A DNA stretch of 64,000 bases from assembly GCF_003584015.1 (NCBI RefSeq), contig NZ_QXFM01000112.1:1-64000 (forward strand). Reading direction: 5' to 3'. This document shows positions 26,438 to 34,885 of this stretch, in pieces. The position numbers and the translations under genes were made by a program. The stretch comes from Aurantiacibacter xanthus. GTDB taxonomy: Bacteria; Pseudomonadota; Alphaproteobacteria; Sphingomonadales; Sphingomonadaceae. The notes under the pieces were generated by a model, which worked only from the letters and a program-made list of their open reading frames with translations, was not told the origin of the DNA and made no database searches. Numbering within the stretch: the first letter of the stretch is position 1; each line of letters opens with the position of its first letter.

Positions 26438-26446
26438 GGCGCGAAG

Positions 26447-27190
26447 ATGGACGCCCTTGCGGGGTTCACGGCACTGCAACTCGCGCTGGCACTCGGCGCG
26501 GCGCTGGCGGCGGGCTTCGTGCGGGGGCTGGCCGGGTTCGGGCTGTCGGTGGTGCTGGTGCCGGTGCTGCAACTGACCATGGCGCCGCAGCTGGCGGTGT
26601 TCGTCGGGCTGGTGTCGCTGTCGCTGATCGCGCTGACCGACCTCGGACGCATCCGCCGCGATGCCGACCGTTCGTCTGTTCCCTTCGTGCTGGTTGCCGT
26701 GGCGGCCACGCCGCTGGGCCTGTGGGCGCTCAATGCGCTCTCAGCCGATCTGGCGCGCGTGCTGATCGCGCTGGTTTCGCTGGGGGCCTTCGTGCTGGTG
26801 GTCGCGCCGATGGGGCCGCTGCGGCTGCCGCGCCCTGTCGCGCTGCCACTGGCGGGGATCGCGACGGGCTTTCTCGGCGGTTTTGCGGGGATGCCGGGGC
26901 CGGGGATGGGGCCGTTCTACCTGCGCGGCAGCTTCGCCCCGCGCGCGGCACGGGCAAGCATGATGGCGATCTTCCTCGTCCTTTCGCCGCTGTCGGTGGC
27001 CTTCTTTTGGTGGCGAGGCGTGGGCTCATGGCGCGAACTGGTGCTGGCGGCGCTGCTCTTTCCCGCCGTGCTGGCAGGCGACTGGCTTGGCCACCACGCC
27101 TTCGGCCGCGTCACCACGCGGCAATGGCAGGTGGCGACAGGCGCGGTGCTGGCGGTGACGGCAATGGTGGCGCTTGGCCGCCTGCTTTAG
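26447..27190 (+). CDS. TauE/SafE-family (TSUP) membrane permease
   Basis: This 247-residue protein has about eight hydrophobic segments and the family phrases AAGFVRGLAGFGLSVVLVPVL and GFLGGFAGMPGPGMGPFYL, the two inverted half-repeats of TSUP proteins. The family exports sulfite, sulfoacetate or other small organic anions by ion coupling. It starts nine bases after the acetyltransferase stop. Its last four bases overlap a convergent 40-residue frame. Confidence 0.88.
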   Translation: MDALAGFTALQLALALGAALAAGFVRGLAGFGLSVVLVPVLQLTMAPQLAVFVGLVSLSLIALTDLGRIRRDADRSSVPFVLVAVAATPLGLWALNALSADLARVLIALVSLGAFVLVVAPMGPLRLPRPVALPLAGIATGFLGGFAGMPGPGMGPFYLRGSFAPRAARASMMAIFLVLSPLSVAFFWWRGVGSWRELVLAALLFPAVLAGDWLGHHAFGRVTTRQWQVATGAVLAVTAMVALGRLL

Positions 27191-27309
27191 AAGGGGAGCG
27201 CCTGTCCGGCGAGAATCAGCGCCAGAGCGCAGCCCATGACCACGGCAATGCGCAGCAGGTCCACCGGGCTGGCGGCGAGCTGACGGATGCGGGCGAAAGA
27301 AGCGGTCAT
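27187..27309 (-). CDS. Candidate 40-residue single-helix membrane protein
   Basis: The frame from ATG 27307-27309 encodes a basic N-terminus (MTASFARIRQLAASPVD) and one clear membrane helix (about residues 18-36, LLRIAVVMGCALALILAG). It is below the usual gene-finder limit. The start codon lies inside a perfect 10-base inverted repeat. I do not recognise a family. Support is the orderly charge and helix layout, a start with a promoter-sized gap upstream, and no overlap with other genes apart from four bases of the TauE gene. Confidence 0.45.
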   Translation of the reverse strand: MTASFARIRQLAASPVDLLRIAVVMGCALALILAGQALPF

Positions 27310-27328
27310 ACCCGAAAAGTATGACCGC
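27302..27328. promoter_or_regulatory. Inverted repeat over the small ORF start
   Basis: GCGGTCATAC and GTATGACCGC are perfect 10-base arms around CCGAAAA. On the minus strand the left half covers the ATG of the 40-residue frame. It could be a repressor operator or an RNA hairpin hiding the start. No T-run follows, so it is not an intrinsic terminator of the TauE gene. Confidence 0.5.
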
Positions 27329-27359
27329 GCTCCGGTAAACAAACTGTTAAAGTGCCAGC

Positions 27360-28337
27360 CTAGGCGACGGGCACGTGCTGGCTGCAACAGTGGAACGAGC
27401 CGCCGCCGGTCAGCACCGCGTCGGCCATCAGGCCCACTGCCTTGCGCCCCGGAAACAGCTTTCCGATCGCCTCGACTGCCGCCGCATCGTTGGCGCAGCC
27501 GTAGATCGGCACCACTACCACCTTGTTCGCGATCACGAAGTTCATGTAGCTCGCCGGCTCGGCATCCTCCTCACCGTAAAGCCCGGCGGAGGGGATGCGG
27601 TGGACCGTCAGCCCGAAGTCGGCGGCCCGTTGCGCCGCATCGTCATAGACGGCCGCATTGGGATCGTCGTCGCTGGTCGCCACGGGAATAGCGATTTCCC
27701 CCGGCGCGACGAACCGCGCGAGGTTGTCGACATGGCCATCGGTGTGGTCGCCGAGCAGGCCGTCACCGAGCCACAGGATGCGCTCGAAGCCCAGCTCCTG
27801 TGCCAGATGCTCCGCGATTTCCTCGCGCGACAAATCGGGGTTGCGGTTGCGGTTGAGCAGGCACTGCTCGGTCGTCACCACGAGGCCGGTGCCATCGGGA
27901 TCGATCGAGCCGCCCTCCAGCACCCAGTCGGCCTTGCGATAGGCAAAATGGCCCGCCTCGGCGAGCGAGGCGCCAGTCTCCTGATCGCCATCGAGCAGAT
28001 ACTTCTCGCCCCAGCCATTGAAGCCGAAGCCCTGTGCGAGCCGCTTGCCATCGTCGGTGCGGACGATCAGCGGGCCGGTGTCGCGAATCCAGATGTCGCC
28101 ATAGGGGTGGCGCTCGAAGACCACCGCCGGATGCGCCAGCGCCCGCGCGGCGGCCTCGCTCTCATCATCGCGCACCACGAGGCGCACCTGCTGGCCGCTT
28201 TCCGCAATGGCATTGGCGAAGGCGGCAACCTGCGCCTGCGCCGGGGCGAGATCGTCCTCCCACAGGTCGGCAGCGGCGGGAAAGCCGATCCAGATCCACT
28301 CCTGCTCGGCCCACTCGGGCGGCATCGTCTGGCTCAT
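27360..28337 (-). CDS. Agmatine deiminase / peptidylarginine-deiminase-family protein
   Basis: The 325-residue protein begins at ATG 28335-28337 (MSQTMPPEWAEQEWIWIGFP), four bases after the M28 peptidase stop on the same strand; the longer frame overlaps that gene. Motifs of the family: RDTGPLIV (substrate Asp), GDHTDGHVDN (catalytic His) and the C-terminal GGGSFHCCSQ with C317 as nucleophile. The usual sequence there is GGGxIHCxTQ. The enzyme would hydrolyse agmatine to N-carbamoylputrescine and ammonia, starting putrescine synthesis. The usual partner amidase is not next to it. Confidence 0.9.
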   Translation of the reverse strand: MSQTMPPEWAEQEWIWIGFPAAADLWEDDLAPAQAQVAAFANAIAESGQQVRLVVRDDESEAAARALAHPAVVFERHPYGDIWIRDTGPLIVRTDDGKRLAQGFGFNGWGEKYLLDGDQETGASLAEAGHFAYRKADWVLEGGSIDPDGTGLVVTTEQCLLNRNRNPDLSREEIAEHLAQELGFERILWLGDGLLGDHTDGHVDNLARFVAPGEIAIPVATSDDDPNAAVYDDAAQRAADFGLTVHRIPSAGLYGEEDAEPASYMNFVIANKVVVVPIYGCANDAAAVEAIGKLFPGRKAVGLMADAVLTGGGSFHCCSQHVPVA

Positions 28338-28341
28338 GCGT

Positions 28342-29976
28342 TCAGCACCCCTCGCCGGCAGCGCAGCTGGCATCGCGGGTGGCGCGGAATTCGTCGCCCT
28401 CGACCCAGTTCGGCCAGTCCGCGCTTTCGGCCAGCTCGCGGCCAATCGCATAGTAAAGCCCGACATCCTGTGCCACGCCGCTCCAGTCCCAGTTCGGATC
28501 GTACTCGTCCTTGGGGCCGTGATAGCGGTGGGCGGTATAGTCGGCGTGGCCTTCTTCGCCCGCTTCGAACCCGCCGTCGAACAGGTCTTCGCCGCTCTTC
28601 ACATAGAGCATCGGCACGCCGCGCTTGGCGAGGCTGAAGTGGTCCGAGCGGTAGTAGTACCCGGCCTGCGGGCTGGGGTCGGCGGTGATCGTGCGGCCCT
28701 GTGCAGCAACGGCGCGCTCAAGCGTTGCGTCAAGCTCGCTCTTGCCGCCGCCGATGGCGACCACGTCGCGCGCCGGGCCGAGCACATAGAGCGCATCCAT
28801 GTTCACCCCGCCCACCGTCTGGCTGAGCGGGAACACCGGGTTGGCACCATAGTACTCCGAGCCGAGCAGGCCCGATTCCTCCGCAGTCACTGCCACGAAG
28901 GCGAGCGAGCGTGCCGGTGCCCCGGCCTCGTGATGCATCTTCGCAAGCGCGACCAGCGCGGCAGTGCCGGTGGCATTGTCGACCGCGCCGTTGCAGATGT
29001 CGTCGCCATCGGGGGCGGGAGTGCAGCGGCCGAGGTGATCCCAGTGCGCGGTGTGGAGCACATATTCGTCGGGCCGCTCGGAGCCGGGCAGTACGCCCAC
29101 AACATTGGCCGAGGCGAAGCGGCGGATATCGTTGTCGAACGAGGTGCTGGCCGTGATGCCGAGCGGGACGGCGGTGAAACCGGGCTGCGTGGCGGCTTGC
29201 TCCATCTGCGCGAGGTCCATGCCTGCCGCGCTGGCGATCTTTTCGGCAACATCGTGCGTGACCCAGCCGTTGACGAGCGTCTGGCTCATCCCGCCATCGT
29301 TGCGCGCGGCATAGACCTGCGGGCCGGACCAGCTCGATTCGACCACGTTCCAGCCATAAGCGGCGGGGAAATCGGCATGGATGATGATCGCGCCCGCCGC
29401 ACCCTGACGCGCGGCTTCCTCGAACTTGTAGGTCCAGCGGCCATAGTAGGTCATGGCGCGACCGTTGAACGTGCCTTCGAGCGTGTCGGCGGCATAGTCG
29501 GCATCGTTGACGAGGATGAGCGCGGTCTTGCCGTGCATGTCGACGCCGGCATAGTCGTTCCAGCCGCGCTCGGGCGCGTTGATGCCGAAGCCGACGAACA
29601 CGATCTCGCTATCGTCGAGCGCCACGTGATCCTGCTCGCGGTAGGTCACGCCGACCCATTGGTCGCCGAAGCTGTAGTCGGCGCCGGCAATGGTGAGCGG
29701 GGCGATGTTCTGCGCGGCGATCTCGACCAGCGGCACCTCCTGCACCCAGCTGCCGTTGTTGCCCGGCTCGAGCCCGGCGGCGGCGAACTGCTCCTCAAGA
29801 TAGGCGATGGTCTTTTCCTCGCCCGGCGTGCCGGGGGCGCGGCCCTCGAATTCGTCGGACGAGAGGACGCGCGTGACCTCCTTCAGCGTGTCGACCGGGA
29901 CCGGCGGGGCCTCCTGCGCCGAGGCCACGGTGGACAGCGCCAAGGCGCAAAGCGGAGCGAGCGTGCGGGTGAGCAT
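28342..29976 (-). CDS. Secreted M28-family metallopeptidase
   Basis: I prefer the ATG at 29974-29976, giving a clean signal peptide (MLTRTLAPLCALALSTVASA, cut before QEAPP); the frame is open to 30000. A PA-like insert is present around residues 130-230. The zinc-binding core follows: HTAHWDHLG, CNGAVDNATG, EESGLLGSEYY, and a late SDHFSLAKRGVPML with the final His. M28 enzymes cut N-terminal residues or act on dipeptides outside the cytoplasm. It precedes the agmatine deiminase gene with almost no gap, so co-transcription is likely. Confidence 0.9.
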   Translation of the reverse strand: MLTRTLAPLCALALSTVASAQEAPPVPVDTLKEVTRVLSSDEFEGRAPGTPGEEKTIAYLEEQFAAAGLEPGNNGSWVQEVPLVEIAAQNIAPLTIAGADYSFGDQWVGVTYREQDHVALDDSEIVFVGFGINAPERGWNDYAGVDMHGKTALILVNDADYAADTLEGTFNGRAMTYYGRWTYKFEEAARQGAAGAIIIHADFPAAYGWNVVESSWSGPQVYAARNDGGMSQTLVNGWVTHDVAEKIASAAGMDLAQMEQAATQPGFTAVPLGITASTSFDNDIRRFASANVVGVLPGSERPDEYVLHTAHWDHLGRCTPAPDGDDICNGAVDNATGTAALVALAKMHHEAGAPARSLAFVAVTAEESGLLGSEYYGANPVFPLSQTVGGVNMDALYVLGPARDVVAIGGGKSELDATLERAVAAQGRTITADPSPQAGYYYRSDHFSLAKRGVPMLYVKSGEDLFDGGFEAGEEGHADYTAHRYHGPKDEYDPNWDWSGVAQDVGLYYAIGRELAESADWPNWVEGDEFRATRDASCAAGEGC

Positions 29977-30080
29977 ATGGTTTCGTCCGAAATTTGTCAT
30001 GGCGCGAGCAATGGCAGGACCGCCGCCCTATCGCAAGCGCAACACTTGCCCGCGCGCGCGGCACAAGGCAGGAGGCAGGC

Positions 30081-32741
30081 ATGACCGCCGACTGGCAATC
30101 CGCACTCGCCCGCGCCCAGGCGCATGCTCCGTTTCTCGCGCTGGCGCTGCGCCGTCGGCCCGAACTGGCTGAGCTGTTGGCGCAGGGACGCGGCGAAGAG
30201 GCGCTTGTCGCAGCACGCCGCTCGGGCGAGGGCGTCGAGGATATCGGCGCGGCGCTGCGGATCGAGCGGCTCTCGCATGCGCTGGTGCTGGCGATTGGCG
30301 ATCTGGCGGGGGCCTTCCCGCTCAGTCAGGTGCTGCGCGAATTGACGGGCTTTGCCGACAGCGCGCTTGACCGGGCGATGCGCGCGGTGGTCGCGCGGCG
30401 CTGCCCCGAGGCCGAGTTCGCCGGGTTCACCGCGCTGGCGCTGGGCAAACAGGGCGCGGGCGAGCTGAACTACAGCTCCGACATCGACCCGATCCTGCTT
30501 TACGACCCCGCCACCCTCCCGCGCCGCGAGCGCGACGATCCGGGCGAGGCCGCGCAGCGCTATTCGCGCCAGCTGGTCGAGCTGCTCTCCTCGCACACCG
30601 GCGAGGGCTATGTGATGCGCGTCGACCTGCGGCTGCGTCCGGCGGCGGAAGTCAGCCCGCTGGCGATCTCCTTTCCGACCGCGCTTTCGCACTACGAAAG
30701 CTCGGCGTTGGCGTGGGAGCGCGCGGCCTATATCCGGGCCCGCGCGGCGGCGGGCGATATCGCAGCGGGCGAGCATTTCCTTGACGAGGTGCGCCCGTTC
30801 GTCTGGCGACGCAGTCTCGACTTTACCGCGATTGAGGAAATCCGCCGCCTCACCTTGCGCATTCGCGAAGCCTATCCCGGCCCGCGCGAGCCCGGAGCCG
30901 GTTTCGACGTAAAGCGCGGGCGCGGCGGCATCCGCGAGATCGAGTTCTTCGCCCAGACCCACCAGCTGATCTACGGCGGCCGCCTGCCCTCTTTGCGGCT
31001 GCGCGGCACCCGCGCGGCGCTCGATGCGCTGGCGGGCGAGGGGATTATCACCCCGGCGACGGCGCAGGAACTGGGCGAGGCTTACGACCGGCTGCGCGTG
31101 GTCGAGCACCGGCTGCAAATGGTCGAGGACCGGCAAACCCACGAACTGCCCGCCAGCGCCGAGGCGCTCGACAATGTCGCGCGGCTTGACGGGATGGCGG
31201 ACGGCGCGGCGCTGCTGACCGAATTGCGCGACATCTGCGCGCGCGTGGGCGCACATTACGATGGGCTGCTCGGGGAGGGCGACGATGGCGCATCGGGCGG
31301 CATCACCGTGCCCGAGACGTTCCGCGCCGATTTCGACGCGCGGGTCGATCACTGGACCGGCAGCCTGCGCGTGATGCGCAGCGCCGGGGCGCAGCAGGCC
31401 TTCGCGGTGATCCGCCCGCGTTTGCTCGAAGCGCTGGCCGAAGCGCCCGACCCGGCGCGCGCCATGGCGCGGTGGGAGACCTTGCTCGAACGCTTGCCGA
31501 CCGCGATCAACCTGTTCCGCCTGTTCGAACAGCGCCCCGGCCTGCTCGACACCGTGCTGCGGGTGCTGACGCTGACCCAGCCGCTCGCCGATGAACTGGC
31601 GCGCAGGCCCGAGCTGCTCGATGCGCTGATCGACGCCCGCGCGCTCGACCTGCCCGGCAGTGTCGACGATCTCGCCGAGGCCATGCGCCAGTGCGAGGAG
31701 CCCGACTACGAGACCCGGCTCAGCCGCATCCGGCAGGTGGTGGGCGAGGAGCGGTTCGCGCTCGGGGTGCAGCTGATCGACTGCCGCCACGATCCGCTCG
31801 CCATTGCCGAGGGGCTGTGCCGCGTGGCCGAAGGCGCGGTGCGCACCGGGGCCGAGGCCGCCATCGACGAGTTCGAACAGGTCCACGGGACAATCGCGGG
31901 CAGCGAGTTGATCGTTCTCGGCCTCGGGCGGCTGGGCGGCGGGGCGCTCACCCACGCCTCCGATCTCGATGTGGTTTACCTGTTCAACGGCGAGATCGGT
32001 GAGGAATCGGACGGGCGGCGTCCGCTCTCGACCTCGCTCTATTTCAACCGGCTGGCGACGCGGGTCACTGCCGCGCTGTCGGTGCCGACCGCCGAGGGCG
32101 CGCTCTACGAGATCGACACGCGGCTGCGTCCGCAGGGCAAGCAGGGGCCGCTCGCGGTCAGTGTCGAGAGCTTCGCGCGCTATCAGGCGAGCGAGGCCTG
32201 GACCTGGGAGCACATGGCGCTCGCCCGCGCGCGGCCGATCTTCGGTAGCGCCGAGGGGCAGGCGGGTTTGCAGCAGGCGATCCGCGAGGTGCTGCTCGCC
32301 CCGCGCGACCCCGAGAAACTGCGCGCCGACGTGCTCAAGATGCGCGGCGATGTCGCCACCCACAAGCCGCCGCGCGGCGATCTCGATGTGAAGCTTCAGC
32401 GCGGCGGGCTGATGGATAGCGAGTTCCTCGTCCACTACCTGCAACTGCGCCACGGCGTGGGCCTTGCGCCTGCGCTGGAGACCGCCATCGGCGGGCTGGA
32501 GGCAGCGGGTTTACTGCCTGCGGGCTATGTCGAGCATCACCTTGCGTTGACCCGCGTGCTGGTGGCCGCGCGCTTGCTCGCACCGGGAAGCAGCGAGCCC
32601 TCACCGCCTGCGAGCGCGGTGCTGGCGCAGGCCTGCGGGACGGACGACCTGCCCGCGCTGCGCCGCGCGATCATGGCCTCGCGGCAAGCCATCGCCGCGC
32701 AATGGGCAGCGGTGTTTGACCAGAAACTGGAGATCGAATGA
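30081..32741 (+). CDS. glnE: Bifunctional glutamine synthetase adenylyltransferase/deadenylase
   Basis: The ATG at 30081 follows AGGAGGCAGGC. The 886-residue protein has two nucleotidyltransferase halves. The N-terminal one has LNYSSDIDPILLYD near residue 133 (deadenylylase); the C-terminal one has THASDLDVVYLF near 628 (adenylylase). Helical linker domains follow each half. It adds or removes AMP on glutamine synthetase according to nitrogen status, through PII. The stop overlaps the next ATG (bcp) by four bases. Confidence 0.96.
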   Translation: MTADWQSALARAQAHAPFLALALRRRPELAELLAQGRGEEALVAARRSGEGVEDIGAALRIERLSHALVLAIGDLAGAFPLSQVLRELTGFADSALDRAMRAVVARRCPEAEFAGFTALALGKQGAGELNYSSDIDPILLYDPATLPRRERDDPGEAAQRYSRQLVELLSSHTGEGYVMRVDLRLRPAAEVSPLAISFPTALSHYESSALAWERAAYIRARAAAGDIAAGEHFLDEVRPFVWRRSLDFTAIEEIRRLTLRIREAYPGPREPGAGFDVKRGRGGIREIEFFAQTHQLIYGGRLPSLRLRGTRAALDALAGEGIITPATAQELGEAYDRLRVVEHRLQMVEDRQTHELPASAEALDNVARLDGMADGAALLTELRDICARVGAHYDGLLGEGDDGASGGITVPETFRADFDARVDHWTGSLRVMRSAGAQQAFAVIRPRLLEALAEAPDPARAMARWETLLERLPTAINLFRLFEQRPGLLDTVLRVLTLTQPLADELARRPELLDALIDARALDLPGSVDDLAEAMRQCEEPDYETRLSRIRQVVGEERFALGVQLIDCRHDPLAIAEGLCRVAEGAVRTGAEAAIDEFEQVHGTIAGSELIVLGLGRLGGGALTHASDLDVVYLFNGEIGEESDGRRPLSTSLYFNRLATRVTAALSVPTAEGALYEIDTRLRPQGKQGPLAVSVESFARYQASEAWTWEHMALARARPIFGSAEGQAGLQQAIREVLLAPRDPEKLRADVLKMRGDVATHKPPRGDLDVKLQRGGLMDSEFLVHYLQLRHGVGLAPALETAIGGLEAAGLLPAGYVEHHLALTRVLVAARLLAPGSSEPSPPASAVLAQACGTDDLPALRRAIMASRQAIAAQWAAVFDQKLEIE

Positions 32742-33214
32742 TGAGCGAAAGACCCGATATCGGCGATAGCGTCCCCGACATTGCACTGGAAACGCCCGAA
32801 GGCGGGAGCGTGAAGGTGTCGGACTTCAAGGGCGAGAAGCTGGTGCTGTTCTTCTACCCGAAGGACAATACCCCCGGCTGCACCACCGAGAACGTCGACT
32901 TCTCGGCGCTGGCCGCAGACTTCGCGGCGGCGGGCACGAAGCTGCTCGGCATCAGCAAGGATTCGGCGAAGAAGCACCAGAACTTCATCGCCAAGCACGA
33001 TCTGAAAGCCCCGCTCGCCACCGACCCCGAGACCGATGGCCTCGCCGATGCGCTGGGCATCTGGGTCGAGAAGAGCATGTATGGCCGCCAGTATATGGGC
33101 ATGGAGCGCACCACCTATCTGGTCGACGGCGAGGGCAAGATCGCGCGCGTCTGGCGCAAGGTGAAGGTGAAGGGCCACGCTGCCGAGGTGCTGGCCGCAG
33201 CGCAGGAGTTGTAA
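32738..33214 (+). CDS. bcp: Bcp/PrxQ-type peroxiredoxin with a single cysteine
   Basis: This 158-residue thiol peroxidase starts with ATGATG overlapping the glnE stop. The active site FFYPKDNTPGCTTE places the peroxidatic cysteine at C48. It is the only cysteine in the protein: position 53, where E. coli Bcp has its resolving Cys five residues on, is Val. It would therefore work as a one-Cys PrxQ reduced by an external thiol. The protein removes H2O2 and organic peroxides in the cytosol. AGGAG at its 3' end serves the next gene. Confidence 0.94.
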   Translation: MMSERPDIGDSVPDIALETPEGGSVKVSDFKGEKLVLFFYPKDNTPGCTTENVDFSALAADFAAAGTKLLGISKDSAKKHQNFIAKHDLKAPLATDPETDGLADALGIWVEKSMYGRQYMGMERTTYLVDGEGKIARVWRKVKVKGHAAEVLAAAQEL

Positions 33215-33216
33215 CC

Positions 33217-34014
33217 ATTCCTGCCGAACTCGATCTGTCGCAGGCGATCCGCGCTGCGCTGCTCACTGGTGACGCGCGCGCCAAAGTGATGGCGACGCGC
33301 AAACTGGTGCGCGACTGGCGGCTGGGCCGCCTGCCGACCGGGTTTTCGGTGGCCATGCCCGATCACCCCGAATGGCCCGCGGGGCTGGAGGTGCTGCCGC
33401 CCTCGCACATGCCCAAGCGCGGGCGCGGCGGCTCGGAGCGCAACCGGATCGCCCTGTGGCATTCGCTCGCCCATATCGAGTTCGTCGCCATCGACTTGGC
33501 GCTCGACATGGTCGGCCGTTTCGGCCCGGCGCAGGGCGAAGGCTTTATCGCCGACTTCCTGCGCGTGGCGGCGGATGAGGCGATGCACTTCGCGATTATC
33601 GAGCGCCATCTTGCGCAAATGGGCGCGCGCTATGGCGATCTGCCCGTCCACGGCGGTCTGTGGCAGGCCGCGAGCGACACCGCCGACGACGTGCTCGCGC
33701 GGCTGGCAATCGTGCCGATGGTGCTGGAAGCGCGGGCGCTTGATGTAACACCTGCTACGCTGGAACGCGTAAGAGCGCAGGGCGATGAGCGGGGCGCGAA
33801 GATCCTTGAGCGGGTGCTTGACGATGAGATCCGCCACGTCGCGGCGGGCACAAGCCATTTCGACAGGCTCTGCGAAAAGCGCGGATTCGTGCCGGAGAAT
33901 CACTGGCAAAAGCTGGTTCGGGAACGTTTCGGCGCACGCATTAAGCCGCCGTTCAACGACTCAGCGCGCCAAGCTGCCGGTCTGCCGCGAGAATATTATA
34001 CTGCGATTGCCTGA
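33217..34014 (+). CDS. DUF455 ferritin-like protein (probable ATT start)
   Basis: The downstream frame matches DUF455 proteins. Ferritin-like helices carry HSLAHIEFVAIDLAL, ADEAMHFAIIERHL and DDEIRHVAAG, which look like di-iron carboxylate/His ligands. The first ordinary start codon is GTG at 33286, with ATG at 33289, but homologues have about 25 more residues. Codons 33217-33285 encode a matching AELDLSQAIRAALLTGDARA segment. AGGAG at 33204-33208 sits eight bases before ATT at 33217, directly after the bcp stop, so I extend to the ATT. It gives 265 residues. The function of the family is not established. Confidence 0.8.
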   Translation: MPAELDLSQAIRAALLTGDARAKVMATRKLVRDWRLGRLPTGFSVAMPDHPEWPAGLEVLPPSHMPKRGRGGSERNRIALWHSLAHIEFVAIDLALDMVGRFGPAQGEGFIADFLRVAADEAMHFAIIERHLAQMGARYGDLPVHGGLWQAASDTADDVLARLAIVPMVLEARALDVTPATLERVRAQGDERGAKILERVLDDEIRHVAAGTSHFDRLCEKRGFVPENHWQKLVRERFGARIKPPFNDSARQAAGLPREYYTAIA

Positions 34015-34128
34015 TTAACCTTTGACCGCTCTATTGGTTCCCGACGGAAAAAGCGCGAACACATCGCTGCTTTGGGAACTGCGGGATCGGCCGGAAGGCT
34101 GGCCCCAAGAAAGAGCAAAAGGGATCGT

Positions 34129-34797
34129 ATGCTCTCGAAAATTGCAACCGCGCTCGTGGCGCTGACTGGCCTTGCCGCAGCCCCGGCTCTTGCTAACGAA
34201 ACCACCGTCGGCGTTGCGGCTTCGGCCGGCGCCTCCACCGCATCGGGCGGTGTCGATACCGAATTCAGCGAACTGTTCGCCAACTGGCAGACCCTCGAAA
34301 CCGGTGGCCGTGTGACCCAGTCGGGCGACATCATGGCCGGCCCCAGCATCGCGATCTCGGTCCCTTCGCGGATGCCGCTCGAAAACGCCGTGCTGACCAG
34401 CGGTTATGGCATGCGCAACCATCCGATCCTGCGCCAGCGCCGCGGCCACAAGGGCGTCGACCTTGCCGCGCCGACCGGCACTCCGGTCTATGCCACGGCT
34501 GACGGCATGGTGGGCATGGCGCAGCCGTTCAGCTCCTATGGCAACTACGTCCAGATCGAGCACGGCGGCGCGATGCAGACCCGCTATGCGCACCTGTCGA
34601 GCTATGTCGTGAACGTGGGCGACAACGTGCAGAAGGGCGACCTGATCGGCTACGTCGGTTCCACCGGCCGTTCGACCGGCCCGCACCTCCACTACGAAGT
34701 CCGCGTGGCTGGCGAAGCGGTCAACCCGATCCCCTACATGACCGCCGAACTCGCGATCGACAACAGCCCGCTGGCCGCGCGCGGCGGGCCGGAATGA
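34129..34797 (+). CDS. Exported M23-family peptidase (LytM domain)
   Basis: The 222-residue product starts at ATG 34129, giving a signal peptide (MLSKIATALVALTGLAAAPALA). The LytM/M23 domain has GYGMRNHPILRQRRGHKGVD (first zinc His and Asp), YVQIEHGG, RYAHLS and GPHLHYEVR (final HxH pair). All ligands are present, so it may be an active peptidoglycan endopeptidase, unlike EnvC/NlpD-type inactive ones. It stands alone on its strand and ends in a strong shared terminator. Confidence 0.92.
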   Translation: MLSKIATALVALTGLAAAPALANETTVGVAASAGASTASGGVDTEFSELFANWQTLETGGRVTQSGDIMAGPSIAISVPSRMPLENAVLTSGYGMRNHPILRQRRGHKGVDLAAPTGTPVYATADGMVGMAQPFSSYGNYVQIEHGGAMQTRYAHLSSYVVNVGDNVQKGDLIGYVGSTGRSTGPHLHYEVRVAGEAVNPIPYMTAELAIDNSPLAARGGPE

Positions 34798-34819
34798 TCT
34801 CCGGCAACTGAGCTTCAGG

Positions 34820-34867
34820 CCCAAGCAAAAGGGCGGCAATCTCGCGATTGCCGCCCTTTTGCTTGGG
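34820..34867. terminator. Strong bidirectional intrinsic terminator
   Basis: Perfect 21-base arms (34820-34840 and 34847-34867) flank a CTCGCG loop. The core GGGCGGCAAT pairs with ATTGCCGCCC, and A- and T-rich runs lie at both flanks (CAAAA/TTTTG), so it can stop transcription from the M23 gene on the plus strand and from galU on the minus strand. Confidence 0.93.
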
Positions 34868-34885
34868 TGATGCCTTGAAGGAGGC

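Noticed and set aside
29997-32453. 818-residue open frame opposite glnE
   Set aside because: Same reason: GlnE motifs on the plus strand are complete and the reverse frame has no fold-like pattern.
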